DNA from: Flavobacterium sp.
GTDB lineage: Bacteria > Bacteroidota > Bacteroidia > Flavobacteriales > Flavobacteriaceae
Reading direction: 5' to 3'
Assembly: GCA_030151565.1 (NCBI GenBank)
Contig: JASLDM010000065.1
Span: forward strand, 1 to 6,300
Length of the DNA: 6,300 nucleotides
Within the stretch, counting starts at the first letter, position 1. Every line of letters begins with the position of its first letter. Under the pieces are notes generated by a model. That model did no database searches, was not told where the DNA came from, and saw only the letters and a program-made list of their open reading frames with translations. Both the position numbers and the translations under genes were made by a program. This document shows positions 5,199 through 6,300 of this stretch, in pieces.

Positions 5199-6300
5199 TT
5201 ATCCTTTGTAATTTGTCAAGAAGTCAACTAATGTACGTACTCCACTACCAGTACCACCGTTTCCTTTGTAATCTCTTGGAGCATCCATCCAAGCTGGACC
5301 AGCGATATCAATGTGTACATAAGGGTGCTTAGCGAAGTGCTCTAAGAATTTACCAGCTGTGATAGTACCTGCATAACGGCCTCCAATATTCTTCATATCT
5401 GCTACGTTTGATTTTAATAAATCTTTGTAGTCATCCCAGAATGGCAATTGTGCTAAACGTTCGTGAACATTGTAACCAGACTTAACGATGTCTTGAATAA
5501 CATTTTCTTCGTTACCCATAATACAAGAAGCCATATCTCCTGCTACTACTAATGCCGCTCCAGTTAATGTAGCTGCGTCAATAATAACTGCAGGTTCATA
5601 TTGGTTAGCATAAGCAATAGCATCTGCTAAAATCATACGTCCTTCTGCATCTGTGTTCAATACTTCAATTGTAGTTCCATCATACATCGTGATAACGTCA
5701 CCAGGAGCGTAAGCATCTCCTCCAGGACGGTTGTCAGTAGCAGGAATTAATCCAATTACGTGAACGTTTACTTCATTTAATGCTGCAGCATAAATAGTAC
5801 CTGCCATACAAGCAGCCCCACCCATATCACTCTTCATGGAGTCCATAGATCCCGCTGTTGGTTTTAAACTTAAACCTCCTGTATCATATACAACACCTTT
5901 ACCAACTAATACGATTGGTTTTTTGTTGATTGGGTTAGCAGGTTTGTACTCCATTACTGTAAATGTTGGTTGCTCAACAGAACCTCTGTTTACAGCTAAT
6001 AAACCTCCCATTTTCAACTCTTCAATTTCTTTGCGCTCTAAAACTTTTACAGAGAAATTAGCTTCTTTTCCTAACAATTCAATCTCTTTCGATAATTGTG
6101 TTGCAGTTAAAAAGTTTACTGGCTCATTTACCATTGTACGTGCCCAGTAAACAGCTTTGATTGTATTGTTTAAGTCAGCGATTTGCTTTGCAGTGAAATC
6201 TCCTTTTACCTCAACATTAGTTAAAGCATATTTCATTTCTTCTGCTTCCTTGAAGTATTTCAAGAATTGGTAGTTAGACAACATAAACCCTTCAGTCAAT
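5199..6300 (-). CDS. Leucyl aminopeptidase (peptidase M17), 5' end off window
   Basis: This is a cytoplasmic zinc/manganese aminopeptidase that removes N-terminal residues during peptide turnover. The catalytic domain and C-terminus are complete; the reading frame continues past the right edge, so roughly 100 residues of the N-terminal domain are missing. The TTG at 6299 is an internal codon, not a start. Counting it as residue 1, the M17 metal and catalytic residues are all present: Lys134 and Asp139 in VGKGVVYDTGG, catalytic Lys146 in SLKP, Asp158 in KSDMGG, and Asp217, Glu219 and catalytic Arg221 in the family signature NTDAEGR. These match Lys270, Asp275, Lys282, Asp293, Asp352, Glu354 and Arg356 of E. 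coli PepA. GGRYAGTITAGKFL (306-319) and the Gly-rich GTGSGVRTL near the end are also typical. Its own terminator follows. The promoter lies outside. Confidence 0.95.
   Translation of the reverse strand, partial: LTEGFMLSNYQFLKYFKEAEEMKYALTNVEVKGDFTAKQIADLNNTIKAVYWARTMVNEPVNFLTATQLSKEIELLGKEANFSVKVLERKEIEELKMGGLLAVNRGSVEQPTFTVMEYKPANPINKKPIVLVGKGVVYDTGGLSLKPTAGSMDSMKSDMGGAACMAGTIYAAALNEVNVHVIGLIPATDNRPGGDAYAPGDVITMYDGTTIEVLNTDAEGRMILADAIAYANQYEPAVIIDAATLTGAALVVAGDMASCIMGNEENVIQDIVKSGYNVHERLAQLPFWDDYKDLLKSNVADMKNIGGRYAGTITAGKFLEHFAKHPYVHIDIAGPAWMDAPRDYKGNGGTGSGVRTLVDFLTNYKG

Noticed and set aside
5836..6150. Plus-strand open frame of 104 codons
   Set aside because: It is antisense to the conserved M17 active-site region; the length is explained by the constrained opposite frame.
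1..6300. A peptide-utilisation island linking the M28 and M17 peptidases
   Set aside because: They are about 4 kb apart, act in different compartments, and are separated by at least three terminators and unrelated genes.

Overview
The window looks like ordinary chromosomal DNA from a low-GC member of the Bacteroidota, most likely Flavobacteriaceae. A Myroides or Flavobacterium relative is a guess. The basis is the AT-rich composition, the protein families present, the lack of clear Shine-Dalgarno sequences, and several near-matches to the Bacteroidota -7 promoter element (TAnnTTTG). I see no mobile element, CRISPR array, tRNA or rRNA.

Layout from left to right: (1) a secreted M28-family zinc metallopeptidase on the minus strand, whose 3' end runs off the left edge; (2) a 158-bp divergent intergenic region with two ~20-bp dyads and one candidate promoter in each direction; (3) a plus-strand EamA/DMT-family permease; (4) a bidirectional hairpin terminator whose loop holds the stop codons of the permease and of the convergent gene; (5) a minus-strand, translationally coupled pair of a zinc-ribbon membrane protein and a small polytopic membrane protein, neither of known function; (6) a 12-bp perfect-stem terminator; (7) a minus-strand HugZ/HutZ-like flavin-fold protein; (8) a minus-strand class-3-like aldehyde dehydrogenase; (9) a long A/T-flanked terminator; (10) a minus-strand M17 leucyl aminopeptidase whose 5' end runs off the right edge.

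The genes read as separate transcription units rather than one pathway. Strong hairpins follow the aminopeptidase, the HugZ-like gene and the permease/small-gene convergence. The aldehyde dehydrogenase and HugZ-like genes each have their own candidate -7 element. The only tightly linked genes are the zinc-ribbon and small membrane protein genes, which overlap by ATGA and are the only real candidate for an undescribed functional unit. The two peptidases act in different compartments (exported M28, cytoplasmic M17), and nothing in the sequence ties them together.

Two starts were moved inward from the longest open frame: the aldehyde dehydrogenase to 5026 and the small membrane protein to 2598. 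I did not find convincing evidence of a novel defence, mobile or biosynthetic system here.
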